Positions 1 to 7,383 of a DNA stretch of 9,687 nt are shown here, in pieces. The notes beneath the pieces were generated by a model. That model saw only the letters and a program-made list of their open reading frames with translations, had not been told where the DNA came from and did not search any database. Position 1 is the first letter of the stretch; each line of letters begins with the position of its first letter. This stretch comes from an uncultured Ruminococcus sp. GTDB lineage: Bacteria; Bacillota_A; Clostridia; Oscillospirales; Acutalibacteraceae. The position numbers and the translations under genes were made by a program. The stretch lies in contig CACYEJ010000432.1 of assembly GCA_902773395.1 (NCBI GenBank), positions 1 through 9,687 of the forward strand, written 5' to 3'.

Positions 1-99
1 CGGCAGGTCCTGTGCGATAGGGCGCCGGGAACCATGTCAGGCGGGGAACCGAGCAGCATTAAACGGAGTTGCCCTCTGCGATGCAGTAAGTCTGTCGTT
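1..99 (+). ncRNA. ffs: Signal recognition particle RNA, small bacterial type (5' end may be cut by the window)
   Basis: The apical helix-8 signature is plain. UCAGG at 37-41 and AGCAG at 52-56 form the symmetric internal loop that binds the Ffh M domain. Between them CGG (42-44) and CCG (49-51) close a GGAA tetraloop (45-48). The first bases CGGCAG (1-6) pair with CTGTCG (92-97), forming the terminal stem, so almost the whole RNA is present and only a few 5' bases could be missing. The length of about 100 nt marks the small SRP RNA without an Alu domain, unlike the long form in Bacillus. With Ffh and FtsY it targets nascent membrane proteins to the translocon. Its position just before dnaX is a frequent Firmicutes arrangement. 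No clear terminator is seen: a T run at 121-126 follows only a very weak AT stem, so transcripts may read into dnaX. Confidence 0.88.
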
Positions 100-156
100 C
101 GTATATCAAAGTATATGGATTTTTTTATTTTGACATTTTTTAAGAGGTGATTAAGT

Positions 157-1857
157 TTGTATCGTGTGCTTTATCGAAAATGGCGTCCTACAGGATTTCA
201 CGATGTGATAGGTCAGTCTCACGTTACATTAACTCTGAAAAATGAAATTAAATCCGGCAGAATATCGCATGCCTATCTTTTTACAGGATCAAGAGGCACA
301 GGTAAGACAACTTGTGCTAAAATTCTGGCAAGAGCTGTAAACTGCTTGAATCTTACAGATGGTGAACCCTGCGGTAAATGCGAAAACTGCGTAGGAATTG
401 CTAAGGGCAGCATTATGGACGTTGTTGAAATGGACGCTGCCTCCAACAACAGTGTAAACAACATTCGTGAGGTACTTGACGAAGTGATGTTCACGCCGTC
501 AGAAGCAAAGTACCGAGTTTACATTATTGACGAGGTTCATATGCTCACAACCGGAGCATTCAATGCCCTGCTTAAAACGCTTGAAGAGCCACCCTCACAT
601 GTGGTTTTTATTTTGGCTACCACCGAGGTACATAAGCTGCCGGCTACTATTTTATCTCGTTGTCAGAGATTCGACTTTAACAGAATTGATCCTGAGAATA
701 TTGCCGACCGGCTTGAATATATTGCCAGCGAAGAGAAGGTTTCACTTGACCGTGACGCTGCTATGCTTATTGCTGCCGTTGCCGACGGAGCAATGCGTGA
801 TGCGTTATCTATTCTCGATCGCTGTATCGGTCTTTCGGACAAAATTGATTCTGCTGTAGTTCGTGAAGCCACCGGTCTTGCAGGAAGAGATTATCTTTTT
901 ACGCTTGCCGATGCGGTTAAAAATGAAGATGTTCCGCTGGCTATCAATACAGTGAATGAGCTGCATAAAGCTTCTAAGAGTATTTCACGTCTTTGTGAGG
1001 AACTTACAGAACATTTTAGAACATTGATGCTTTTAAGAACCATGAAAAAAAGTGCTCACGGTTTAATACTGATGTCACCTGAGGAGCTGGCAAAGGCTGA
1101 GATACAGGCGGAAAGCATTTCTCTTACTCAGATTGTTTACTGCATTGATGTTTTACAGGTATCGCTTGAAAAGATGTTTAAAGGCGGCAATAATAAAATA
1201 GAATTTGAAACGTGCATGATAAAGCTTTGTAATCCAAAGCTGACTGCCGATGTCGGTGCAATGCTTTCACGTATAGAAAAGCTTGAAAGAGCCGTTCGCT
1301 CAGGTATTACGATTCAAAGCAATATACCGCCGCAGCAGGTTGAATCACCGCACGAGGTTCCAAATCAAGCTGTATATGCTAAAAGCGAAGCTAGCAAGCC
1401 TCTCCCCTCTGCCGCAGCTCAAAATCATGCTGCCATAGAGACTGCTAAAACAAGTATGACTGCTCCTCAAAAAGAGCCAGTTGCTGTGGATCCACAACAT
1501 ATGATTGAATCACTAAGCTCAAACGCTGTTTTAATGGAACAGTGGGAGGACGTACTGGAAGCTATGAAATCCTATAAGAGAATTGTTGCAACTATTTTTC
1601 GCAACACAACTGCATATATCTCAGGGAATTACGTTCTTATTGACGTCAACGATGATATTGCACGCAAGCATTTAAAGGATCAGAAGGTACGTGAAACTTT
1701 AAGAATGGCAATCAAAGAGATAACCGGTCATGACTATAAGCTGGGTCCTTATAAACAGGGAGATTCTGCGACGGTTTCAAATGTACAGCCCAAAGCTAAG
1801 ATTGATGAATTTATTGAGCATATCTCAAATTCAGATATAAAGGTTACGATTGAGTAA
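157..1857 (+). CDS. dnaX: DNA polymerase III subunit gamma/tau (clamp loader ATPase)
   Basis: This is the clamp-loader motor subunit, which with delta and delta' opens and loads the sliding clamp at the replication fork. The 566-residue product shows Walker A GSRGTGKT (44-51) and a zinc module with Cys63, Cys72, Cys75 and Cys78. It also has Walker B with IIDEVHML (123-130), sensor 1 ATTE (154-157), the SRC arginine finger (Arg168) and sensor 2 GAMRDALSILDR with Arg214. A collar region follows, then a Pro/Ala/Gln-rich linker (about 390-445) and a C-terminal tau domain. The start is TTG at 157, preceded by AGAGGTG at 143-149 with suitable spacing, and the protein begins MYRVLYRKWRP as expected for the family. 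No promoter is evident between the SRP RNA and this gene, so it is probably transcribed from upstream. No canonical slippery heptamer was found, so probably only the full-length tau form is made. Confidence 0.97.
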   Translation: MYRVLYRKWRPTGFHDVIGQSHVTLTLKNEIKSGRISHAYLFTGSRGTGKTTCAKILARAVNCLNLTDGEPCGKCENCVGIAKGSIMDVVEMDAASNNSVNNIREVLDEVMFTPSEAKYRVYIIDEVHMLTTGAFNALLKTLEEPPSHVVFILATTEVHKLPATILSRCQRFDFNRIDPENIADRLEYIASEEKVSLDRDAAMLIAAVADGAMRDALSILDRCIGLSDKIDSAVVREATGLAGRDYLFTLADAVKNEDVPLAINTVNELHKASKSISRLCEELTEHFRTLMLLRTMKKSAHGLILMSPEELAKAEIQAESISLTQIVYCIDVLQVSLEKMFKGGNNKIEFETCMIKLCNPKLTADVGAMLSRIEKLERAVRSGITIQSNIPPQQVESPHEVPNQAVYAKSEASKPLPSAAAQNHAAIETAKTSMTAPQKEPVAVDPQHMIESLSSNAVLMEQWEDVLEAMKSYKRIVATIFRNTTAYISGNYVLIDVNDDIARKHLKDQKVRETLRMAIKEITGHDYKLGPYKQGDSATVSNVQPKAKIDEFIEHISNSDIKVTIE

Positions 1858-1919
1858 TAACTTAACTGTAACAAAAAATTTTAAAATCTAATATCAATTT
1901 TTTACGGAGGAATTTTCAA

Positions 1920-2276
1920 ATGAAAGCAAGAATACCAAAGGGTTACAACGGCGGAAATGCTGCACCTACCAACTTACAGCAGCTCGCAAAGCAGGCTCAG
2001 AAAATGCAGGAAGAAATGGACGCTGCAAGCACAGAGCTTGAGGCTAAAGAATACTCTGCAACAGCAGGCGGCGAGGCAGTAAGCGTTACTGTTACAGGTG
2101 CTATGGAGATTAAGAAAATCGAGTTAAAGCCTGAGGTTGTAGACCCTGAGGATATTGAAATGCTCACAGACCTTATCACAGCAGCTGCAAACGAAGCTCT
2201 CAGAGCCGCTTCAACTGAAAAGGAAGAGGTTATGACAAAAATTTCGGGCGGACTGAGCATGCCCGGTTTGTTCTAA
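1920..2276 (+). CDS. ybaB: YbaB/EbfC family nucleoid-associated DNA-binding protein
   Basis: This is a small basic/acidic protein of 118 residues, the usual size for the YbaB/EbfC family, which forms dimers that bind DNA and associate with the nucleoid. Visible family features are the helical segment rich in Gln, Lys and Met (about 19-45, LAKQAQKMQEEM), the central GGEAVSVTVTG strand region (about 57-67), the DPEDIEMLTDLI segment and the GGLSMPGLF C-terminus. The start ATG has a strong GGAGG at 1906-1910. It lies between dnaX (62 nt upstream) and recR (3 nt downstream), the classic dnaX-ybaB-recR order. It is probably co-transcribed with recR. A precise cellular role is not settled for the family. 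Confidence 0.95.
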   Translation: MKARIPKGYNGGNAAPTNLQQLAKQAQKMQEEMDAASTELEAKEYSATAGGEAVSVTVTGAMEIKKIELKPEVVDPEDIEMLTDLITAAANEALRAASTEKEEVMTKISGGLSMPGLF

Positions 2277-2279
2277 GCT

Positions 2280-2882
2280 ATGGCAGGATTTCAAGCCCCT
2301 GCACTTGCAAGGCTGATTGATCAATTTAACAGACTGCCGGGAATCGGTGCAAAGTCGGCACAGAGGCTTGCGTACTATGTTCTTTCGATGCCAAAGGAGG
2401 ACGCAGAAGCTTTGGCGAAAGCTATTACTGATGCACACAGCAAAATACACAAATGTGCGAGATGCTGCAATCTGACTGATGATGAGCTTTGCCCTATCTG
2501 CAAGAATCCTAAACGTGATACGAGTACAATTTGCGTTGTTGAAGAGCCTAAAGATGTTGTTGCTCTTGAAAAAACTCAAGAATACTCTGCAATGTATCAT
2601 GTTTTGCATGGAGTAATATCCCCCTTAAATGGTATCGGTCCTGAACAGCTCAATATTAAAGAGCTTATTGACCGTGTGAGAAAGGACAATGTTAAGGAAG
2701 TAATTATGGCTACTAACGCTACTGCTGAGGGTGAAACAACGGCTGTATATATTTCAAGACTGTTGAAACCTCTCGGAGTTAAGGTTACAAGACTTGCTTA
2801 TGGTATTCCTGTTGGCGGTGACCTTGAATATGCTGACGAGGTGACTTTGGCTAGAGCTCTTGAAGGCAGATGTGAGTTGTAA
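2280..2882 (+). CDS. recR: Recombination mediator protein RecR
   Basis: RecR works with RecO (and RecF) to load RecA onto SSB-coated single-stranded DNA during gap repair. The 200-residue protein has normal length and all expected parts. These are an N-terminal helix-hairpin-helix (about 11-30, [11 protein letters not shown]), a C4 zinc finger (Cys59, Cys62, Cys71, Cys74) and a Toprim domain (about 82-176) starting ICVVEEPKD. The conserved [20 protein letters not shown] segment lies near the end. The ATG at 2280 is 3 nt after the ybaB stop and has no strong Shine-Dalgarno of its own, so translation is likely coupled to ybaB. A strong terminator follows, marking the end of the unit. Confidence 0.97.
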   Translation: MAGFQAPALARLIDQFNRLPGIGAKSAQRLAYYVLSMPKEDAEALAKAITDAHSKIHKCARCCNLTDDELCPICKNPKRDTSTICVVEEPKDVVALEKTQEYSAMYHVLHGVISPLNGIGPEQLNIKELIDRVRKDNVKEVIMATNATAEGETTAVYISRLLKPLGVKVTRLAYGIPVGGDLEYADEVTLARALEGRCEL

Positions 2883-2895
2883 TTTTTTAAATATT

Positions 2896-2928
2896 AGCGA
2901 TACAGTGTTTTGTGCTGTATCGCTTTTC
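2896..2928 (+). terminator. Intrinsic terminator after recR
   Basis: A perfect 10-bp stem (AGCGATACAG 2896-2905 with CTGTATCGCT 2915-2924) encloses a 9-nt loop and is followed by a T-rich tail. It sits 13 nt after the recR stop codon and closes the ffs/dnaX-ybaB-recR block. Confidence 0.9.
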
Positions 2929-2930
2929 TA

Positions 2931-2959
2931 TTTACAATTAATTTGTTATGTGGTAAAAT
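2931..2959 (+). promoter_or_regulatory. Predicted sigma-A promoter of the fliB-like gene
   Basis: TTTACA (2931-2936) and TAAAAT (2954-2959) are each one base from consensus and are separated by exactly 17 nt. A TG extension (TGG 2951-2953) directly precedes the -10. It lies just downstream of the recR terminator and upstream of the next gene, with a start point expected near 2966. An imperfect inverted repeat, TGGTA (2951-2955) with TACCA (2972-2976), spans the -10 and the start region. Confidence 0.75.
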
Positions 2960-3054
2960 AGAAAAAGTTTATACCAACTGTTTTTAATAGTAAGTGTTCG
3001 TATTTACTGCGAGCATTTTCTTCCAAAACATGTGTAAAAAGGTTGTGGAATAAC

Positions 3055-4104
3055 GTGAATAAACCAAAAGAGTATTATCCTGAATTTTATCATAAGTTCA
3101 ATTGTATAGCATCAGAATGCCCTGATACTTGCTGTAAGGAATGGGATATTGTTGTAGATGATGAAGCGTTTGTTTTTTATTCAAGTATCTCCGATGAATT
3201 CGGAAATAGCATAATAAGCAATACAATGATTGACCAAGACGGAGATAGGATATTTGTTTTAAAAAACGGAAAATGTCCATTATTGACCGGTGAAAAGCTT
3301 TGTGAAATACAGCTTCGTTATGGTGAGCAGCACTTATGCAGCACCTGTAGGGAATTTCCTAGAATTAGTCAAGATTATACCGAATTTGTTGAGCATATGC
3401 TTTCTATTGCATGTCCTGAGGCTTGCAGAATGGTTCTCTCAGGCGAGTGTGTATTTGAGGATTATAGCATTTCCAAAATACAAAATGATGATAACGGTTA
3501 CGAAAAGGATTTTATGAACTTTTTAATTAAAGCTCGTGCAATAACAGCCGGCTTATTTACGAATAATAATAAAACTTTTCAGGAACAATTAACCGATTGT
3601 ATATATTACAGCGATTATATACAAAGGCTGATTGATATAAATGAGTTTAATTTAAAAAAGCTTTATGAATATAATATACCTATTAATATTGATACTTTTT
3701 CATCAAGCCGCCGGTTTGTATTTGATGTTCATAAGGATATGGATATTATGGATAAAAAATGGCTGGACGAAATGTATCTTTCCGCAGATTCAGTTCTTGT
3801 CAATACACATCAAACTGATAGTGAGTATAGAAATCTTGCACTGTACTATATATACAGGTATTTCCTTAATGCTATAGATAGTTACGATATTATTTCTGTT
3901 ATAAAAAGAATATACTGTGCATATATCGTTTGTTCTGCTATGACAGATCATGCAAAAGCGGAGAATGACACTCAAAAACGAACTTTGATTATAGAAAGAT
4001 ACTCCAAAGAAATTGAACACTCCTACGAGAATATCAATAAACTTTTGGAAGAATTTGCAACGAATAAGAATTTTTCACTGAGAAATATAATTAATTCCCT
4101 TTAG
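3055..4104 (+). CDS. FliB-type flagellin lysine-N-methylase homologue (cysteine-rich, putative Fe-S protein)
   Basis: The N-terminus carries the family signature CIASECPDTCCKEWDI (Cys17, Cys22, Cys26, Cys27). It is followed by Cys74 and Cys83 in CPLLTGEKLC, Cys95 and Cys98 in HLCSTCREFPRI, and Cys120 and Cys124 in CPEAC. This cysteine pattern is that of the FliB / YkgJ-like family. Salmonella FliB methylates flagellin lysines and has been described as a [4Fe-4S] protein. The C-terminal half is helical and poorly conserved. I chose GTG at 3055 because the in-frame TTG at 3043 touches the AAAAAGG ribosome-site candidate (3036-3042) with no spacing. With TTG the protein would gain four residues. 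Length (349) is near or a little below that of the family. No flagellar gene is visible nearby, so the substrate here is unknown and may not be flagellin. It is transcribed alone from its own promoter. Confidence 0.8.
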   Translation: MNKPKEYYPEFYHKFNCIASECPDTCCKEWDIVVDDEAFVFYSSISDEFGNSIISNTMIDQDGDRIFVLKNGKCPLLTGEKLCEIQLRYGEQHLCSTCREFPRISQDYTEFVEHMLSIACPEACRMVLSGECVFEDYSISKIQNDDNGYEKDFMNFLIKARAITAGLFTNNNKTFQEQLTDCIYYSDYIQRLIDINEFNLKKLYEYNIPINIDTFSSSRRFVFDVHKDMDIMDKKWLDEMYLSADSVLVNTHQTDSEYRNLALYYIYRYFLNAIDSYDIISVIKRIYCAYIVCSAMTDHAKAENDTQKRTLIIERYSKEIEHSYENINKLLEEFATNKNFSLRNIINSL

Positions 4105-4114
4105 CTTTTTTATA

Positions 4115-4139
4115 TTGTATGCTCACTACAAAATTTTTT
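4115..4139 (+). terminator. Possible weak terminator after the fliB-like gene
   Basis: A 5-bp AT-rich stem, TTGTA (4115-4119) with TACAA (4127-4131), encloses a 7-nt loop and is followed by a run of six T (4134-4139). The stem is short and the call is tentative. Confidence 0.35.
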
Positions 4140-4145
4140 AAAAGC

Positions 4146-4174
4146 TGTACAATCAGTAGATTTTGTGGTATAAT
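4146..4174 (+). promoter_or_regulatory. Predicted promoter of tex with a palindrome over the -10
   Basis: The -10 is a perfect TATAAT (4169-4174) preceded by TGG (extended -10). The -35 candidate TGTACA (4146-4151) matches four of six consensus bases at 17-nt spacing. The -10 is embedded in the palindrome TGGTATAA-ttttc-TTATACCA (4166-4186). Confidence 0.7.
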
Positions 4175-4186
4175 TTTCTTATACCA
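4166..4186. repeat. Perfect 8+8 bp inverted repeat at the tex promoter, operator-like
   Basis: TGGTATAA (4166-4173) and TTATACCA (4179-4186) are exact reverse complements with a 5-nt spacer. The repeat covers the -10 and the predicted start point (near 4181), a position where repressors commonly bind. Because the left arm lies upstream of the start point it would not form an RNA hairpin in the normal transcript. The binding protein is unknown. Confidence 0.55.
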
Positions 4187-4193
4187 TTTTTAA

Positions 4194-4200
4194 CGGAGGT
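4194..4200 (+). promoter_or_regulatory. Ribosome binding site that fixes the tex start
   Basis: CGGAGGT at 4194-4200 is a near-perfect Shine-Dalgarno 4 nt before ATG 4205. The reading frame stays open upstream to a TTG at 4163, but that codon lies within the promoter and has no ribosome site, so 4205 is the start. Confidence 0.85.
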
Positions 4201-4204
4201 AACA

Positions 4205-6349
4205 ATGGAATATTCAAAAGTACTATCGCAGGAATTTAATATTCTGGAAAACTATGCTCAGAATATAATTAATCTGCTTGACGAGGGAAATACGATTCCC
4301 TTTATTGCACGCTACAGAAAAGAAATGCACGGCTCAATGGACGATCAGCTTATCAGAGAATTTTCAGATAAACTGGATTATTATCGAAACCTTGATAAAC
4401 GAAGAGAAGAAATTCGTGAGCTGATTTCAGCACAGGAAAAGCTCACAGATGAGATTGCCGAGGCTCTTGACAAAGCCGCCATTCTAAGTGAGCTTGAGGA
4501 CATCTATCGCCCGTTCCGCCCGAAGAGAAAAACAAGAGCGTCTGTTGCAAAGGAAAAGGGTCTTGAACCCCTTGCTCTTGCAATATTGGAGCAAAAAGCT
4601 TCACTTTCACCTATTACCGAAAGTGAGAAATATATTGACTCTGATAAGGGTGTTGAAAATGCTCAAGATGCTCTTACAGGTGCAATGGACATTATTGCCG
4701 AGCAAATCTCAGATGATGCTGACATCAGAAAGGATATTCGTTCTATTGCAAATTCAAAGGGTGTTATCGAGGTAAAGGCTGTAAATGAGGAAAATGACAG
4801 CGTTTATGCTCAGTACTACAGCTTCAGCGAGGGTGTGGCCAAAATTCCTAATCATCGAATTTTGGCAATTAATAGAGGCGAAAAGGAAGGATTCCTTAAA
4901 GTAAACGTGGTAAACGACACTGACCGTTCACTCGATTCGATTTATAAAAGAACTCTTCACGGTGACAACGAATGTACTAAGCTCGTGAAAGATGCCTGCG
5001 ATGACGCCTATCAAAGACTTATCTACCCATCTATTGAAAGAGAGATTCGCAGCGAATTAACCGAGAAAGCTTCCGAGAGTGCTATCAAGGTTTTTGCAAT
5101 GAACCTCAAGCAGCTTCTTATGCAGCCACCTGTAAAAGGCAAAGTTGTTCTGGGACTTGACCCCGGTTATCGTACCGGCTGCAAGACTGCTGTTGTAGAC
5201 GCTACAGGAAAGGTACTTGACACTACAGTTATTTATCCTACTCATTCAAAAGAGCAAATTGAGAGATCAAAACAAAAGCTTCTCGATTTGATTAAAAAAC
5301 ACTCAGTCGATATTATCTCAATCGGAAACGGTACTGCCAGCAAGGAAACAGAGATGTTTGCCGTTGACGTAATCAAGAGCTGCGACAGAAAAGTTTATTA
5401 TATGGTAGTAAGCGAAGCGGGTGCTTCTGTTTATTCGGCGTCTAAGCTTGCTGCACAAGAGCTGCCGGAGCTTGATTTAACGCTAAGAAGTGCAGTTTCA
5501 ATTGCTCGCCGCTTGCAGGATCCTCTTGCAGAGCTTGTTAAAATTGAACCTAAGGCAATTGGTGTGGGTCAATATCAACATGATATGCCACAGAAAAAGC
5601 TCGGAGAATCTCTTGACGGTGTGGTTGAGGACTGCGTAAACTCGGTTGGTGTTGACTTGAACACTGCTTCCCCTGCCCTGCTTTCACGAGTATCAGGTTT
5701 AAGTGCAACTGTCTGCAAAAATATTGTTGCCTATAGAGAAGAAAACGGATCATTCACATCAAGAGCTGAACTTAAAAAAGTTCCAAAACTGGGTCCGAAG
5801 GCATTCGAACAATGTGCAGGATTTCTTAGAGTTGCCGAAAGCAAGAACCCCCTTGACAACACGGGAATTCACCCCGAAAGCTACGACTCAACAAAAAAAC
5901 TGCTTGATATTCTCGGCTACAACAATAGCGATATCAGCAATGCAGGCTTTACTGATATAGGTGCAAGACTGAGCAGAAACAGTATCAGGGAGATATCTGA
6001 GAAAATCGGTATTGGTATTCCTACAATTATTGATATCTCGAAAGAACTTTCTAAACCAGGACGTGACCCACGTGAGGAGTTGCCTGCTCCTACGCTCAGA
6101 ACGGATATTCTTGACATTAAGGATCTTAAAGAAGGCATGGAGCTAAAGGGAACAGTAAGAAATGTAATTGACTTTGGCGTATTTGTTGATATAGGTGTTC
6201 ATCAGGACGGTCTTGTTCATATATCTCAGATCTGCGACAAGTACATAAAGCACCCCAGCGAAGTCTTGAAGGTGGGCGACATCGTCAATGTAAAGATTCT
6301 TTCCGTTGACACGGCTAAAAATAGAATAAGTCTTACGATGAAATTCTAA
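4205..6349 (+). CDS. tex: Tex family RNA-binding transcription accessory protein
   Basis: Tex is a conserved cytoplasmic nucleic-acid-binding protein related to eukaryotic Spt6 and thought to act with RNA polymerase. The 714-residue product shows the full architecture. An N-terminal Tex helical domain (about 1-190) carries NTIPFIARYRKEMHGSMDD. A YqgF/RNase H-like domain begins at LGLDPGYRTG (about 315) and runs to about 440. Helix-hairpin-helix repeats occupy about 480-540 (VGVDLNTASPALLSRVSGL, KLGPKAFEQCAGFLR). A C-terminal S1 domain (about 640-714) includes GTVRNVIDFGVFVDIGVHQD and GLVHISQI. Length fits the family. The gene stands alone between the fliB-like gene and radC with its own promoter. 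No RNase-type activity has been firmly shown for the YqgF domain of this family. Confidence 0.97.
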   Translation: MEYSKVLSQEFNILENYAQNIINLLDEGNTIPFIARYRKEMHGSMDDQLIREFSDKLDYYRNLDKRREEIRELISAQEKLTDEIAEALDKAAILSELEDIYRPFRPKRKTRASVAKEKGLEPLALAILEQKASLSPITESEKYIDSDKGVENAQDALTGAMDIIAEQISDDADIRKDIRSIANSKGVIEVKAVNEENDSVYAQYYSFSEGVAKIPNHRILAINRGEKEGFLKVNVVNDTDRSLDSIYKRTLHGDNECTKLVKDACDDAYQRLIYPSIEREIRSELTEKASESAIKVFAMNLKQLLMQPPVKGKVVLGLDPGYRTGCKTAVVDATGKVLDTTVIYPTHSKEQIERSKQKLLDLIKKHSVDIISIGNGTASKETEMFAVDVIKSCDRKVYYMVVSEAGASVYSASKLAAQELPELDLTLRSAVSIARRLQDPLAELVKIEPKAIGVGQYQHDMPQKKLGESLDGVVEDCVNSVGVDLNTASPALLSRVSGLSATVCKNIVAYREENGSFTSRAELKKVPKLGPKAFEQCAGFLRVAESKNPLDNTGIHPESYDSTKKLLDILGYNNSDISNAGFTDIGARLSRNSIREISEKIGIGIPTIIDISKELSKPGRDPREELPAPTLRTDILDIKDLKEGMELKGTVRNVIDFGVFVDIGVHQDGLVHISQICDKYIKHPSEVLKVGDIVNVKILSVDTAKNRISLTMKF

Positions 6350-6369
6350 AAATTGCCGATACAAGTGTG

Positions 6370-6403
6370 TTCTTCAAAAAGATACAAATTCTTTTTGAAA
6401 GAA
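6370..6403. repeat. Inverted repeat downstream of tex, no T tract
   Basis: TTCAAAAAGA (6373-6382) pairs perfectly with TCTTTTTGAA (6390-6399) around a 7-nt loop. Three further pairs follow after a bulged A. It lies 21 nt after the tex stop, where a terminator is expected, but no T run follows on either strand. It could be an mRNA 3'-end stabilising hairpin or a weak terminator. Confidence 0.5.
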
Positions 6404-6415
6404 TGTAAAATCCTC

Positions 6416-6444
6416 TTGATTATTTCATTAAATACCGTTATAAT
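6416..6444 (+). promoter_or_regulatory. Predicted sigma-A promoter of the radC-family gene
   Basis: TTGATT (6416-6421, four of six) and a perfect TATAAT (6439-6444) are separated by 17 nt. The predicted start near 6451 leaves a leader of about 95 nt before the gene, in which I see no convincing riboswitch or terminator structure. Confidence 0.75.
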
Positions 6445-6546
6445 TTATTTATAGCAAGCTAATCAAAATGGGCAATTTTATTATATGTCCTTATATTTGT
6501 TTTGATATCGGTTGTACTATTTATCTGAAATGGAGGTCTTGCATTT

Positions 6547-7284
6547 ATGGCAGCTTCAAAATCCGAACACGCAGGACACAGACAGCGTATGAAAAATAAA
6601 TATCTCAAACACGGTATAGAAATCTTTGATCAGCACGAGATATTGGAAATGCTTCTTTACTACGCTATACCTATGAGAGATACTAACTCTTTAGCTCACA
6701 AACTCATTAACAAATTTGGCTCGATCTCCGCTGTTATGGACGCACCGTATAGCTTGCTTACAGAATTTGGACTTTCAGAAAATGTTGCCTTTTTCCTAAA
6801 GTTTCTCCCTGATGTTTTAGCGATATATCGAAATGATAAGATCGAGAATACAAGCAGAGTGATTGATCTTGACGTTTTGCCGCAGCGTTTGATTAATCTT
6901 TATTTCTCAAAAGAGGTAGAGATGGCATATATCATTTTAATGGATCGGCACTTTAAAGAAGTTTTCTCTGGATTTGTGAGTAAGGGCTCGTCAAAAAGCA
7001 CTGAATTGAGCATACCTATAATTTGCGAAGCAGCTATTAGGCATTCTGCACGATTCGCTATTATTGCACACAATCACCCAAGCGGTACAACAAAACCGTC
7101 TAAATCAGATATTATCTCGACTATTAATTTGTTTCAGGCTTTGGATAATCTTGATATTGTTCTGTTGGATCATTTTGTTATTTCGGGGAATGATTTTTTA
7201 TCAATGTTTGACTCCGGATATATTTTTAAATCTAAAGAAGAATACATGACAAGTCCTATTTATAAAGATCCATTTTTCCCTTAA
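6547..7284 (+). CDS. radC: RadC family protein (JAB/MPN domain)
   Basis: The protein starts with an arginine-rich segment containing GHRQRMKNKYLKHG, followed by a helix-hairpin-helix-like region (about 26-90). The JAB1/MPN metalloprotease-fold domain (about 110-230) contains the JAMM zinc signature HNHPSG followed by SKSD, then LLDHFVISGNDFLSMFDSG. The 245-residue length is slightly longer than classical RadC. The start ATG at 6547 follows GGAGGT (6532-6537). Despite its name, a role of RadC proteins in DNA repair is doubtful and the biochemical function is unknown. The usual HPREV motif upstream of HNHPSG reads SIPIICEAA here. That matches what I recall of a clostridial RadC subfamily, but the identity of the JAMM glutamate is then uncertain. 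The gene is monocistronic with its own promoter and a distant terminator. Confidence 0.9.
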   Translation: MAASKSEHAGHRQRMKNKYLKHGIEIFDQHEILEMLLYYAIPMRDTNSLAHKLINKFGSISAVMDAPYSLLTEFGLSENVAFFLKFLPDVLAIYRNDKIENTSRVIDLDVLPQRLINLYFSKEVEMAYIILMDRHFKEVFSGFVSKGSSKSTELSIPIICEAAIRHSARFAIIAHNHPSGTTKPSKSDIISTINLFQALDNLDIVLLDHFVISGNDFLSMFDSGYIFKSKEEYMTSPIYKDPFFP

Positions 7285-7383
7285 TTATCATAAAAAGTGA
7301 AATTTACTTATCAATTATTGGAAAATAGCATTCTTTTGTGTTATATCTATTATTAGATTTATTAAAATATTATATAAGGATTA

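Noticed and set aside
130..135. Perfect TTGACA before dnaX as a -35 box
   Set aside because: A -10 at normal spacing would fall on the dnaX start codon and no matching hexamer is there.
1040..1085. Run of seven A in dnaX as a programmed frameshift site for a gamma form
   Set aside because: The run is in the wrong phase for an A-AAA-AAG type heptamer, and slipping there would end the protein near residue 309, inside the clamp-loader core, so no functional gamma would result.
1460..1510. T CAA AAA G at the linker of dnaX as a frameshift site
   Set aside because: The position (about residue 437) would suit a gamma form and a stop follows in the -1 frame, but the heptamer does not allow re-pairing of the P-site tRNA and no stem-loop is evident downstream.
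2211..2609. 132-residue antisense frame across the ybaB/recR junction
   Set aside because: It lies opposite two strongly conserved genes and resembles no known protein.
4163..4204. N-terminal extension of Tex from TTG 4163
   Set aside because: The extension covers the promoter -10 and has no ribosome site, while ATG 4205 has an ideal one and gives the family's normal N-terminus.
6468..6599. 43-codon upstream frame (ATG 6468 to TAA 6597) overlapping the radC start
   Set aside because: It has no Shine-Dalgarno, overlaps radC out of frame and gives a protein without recognisable features; most likely chance.
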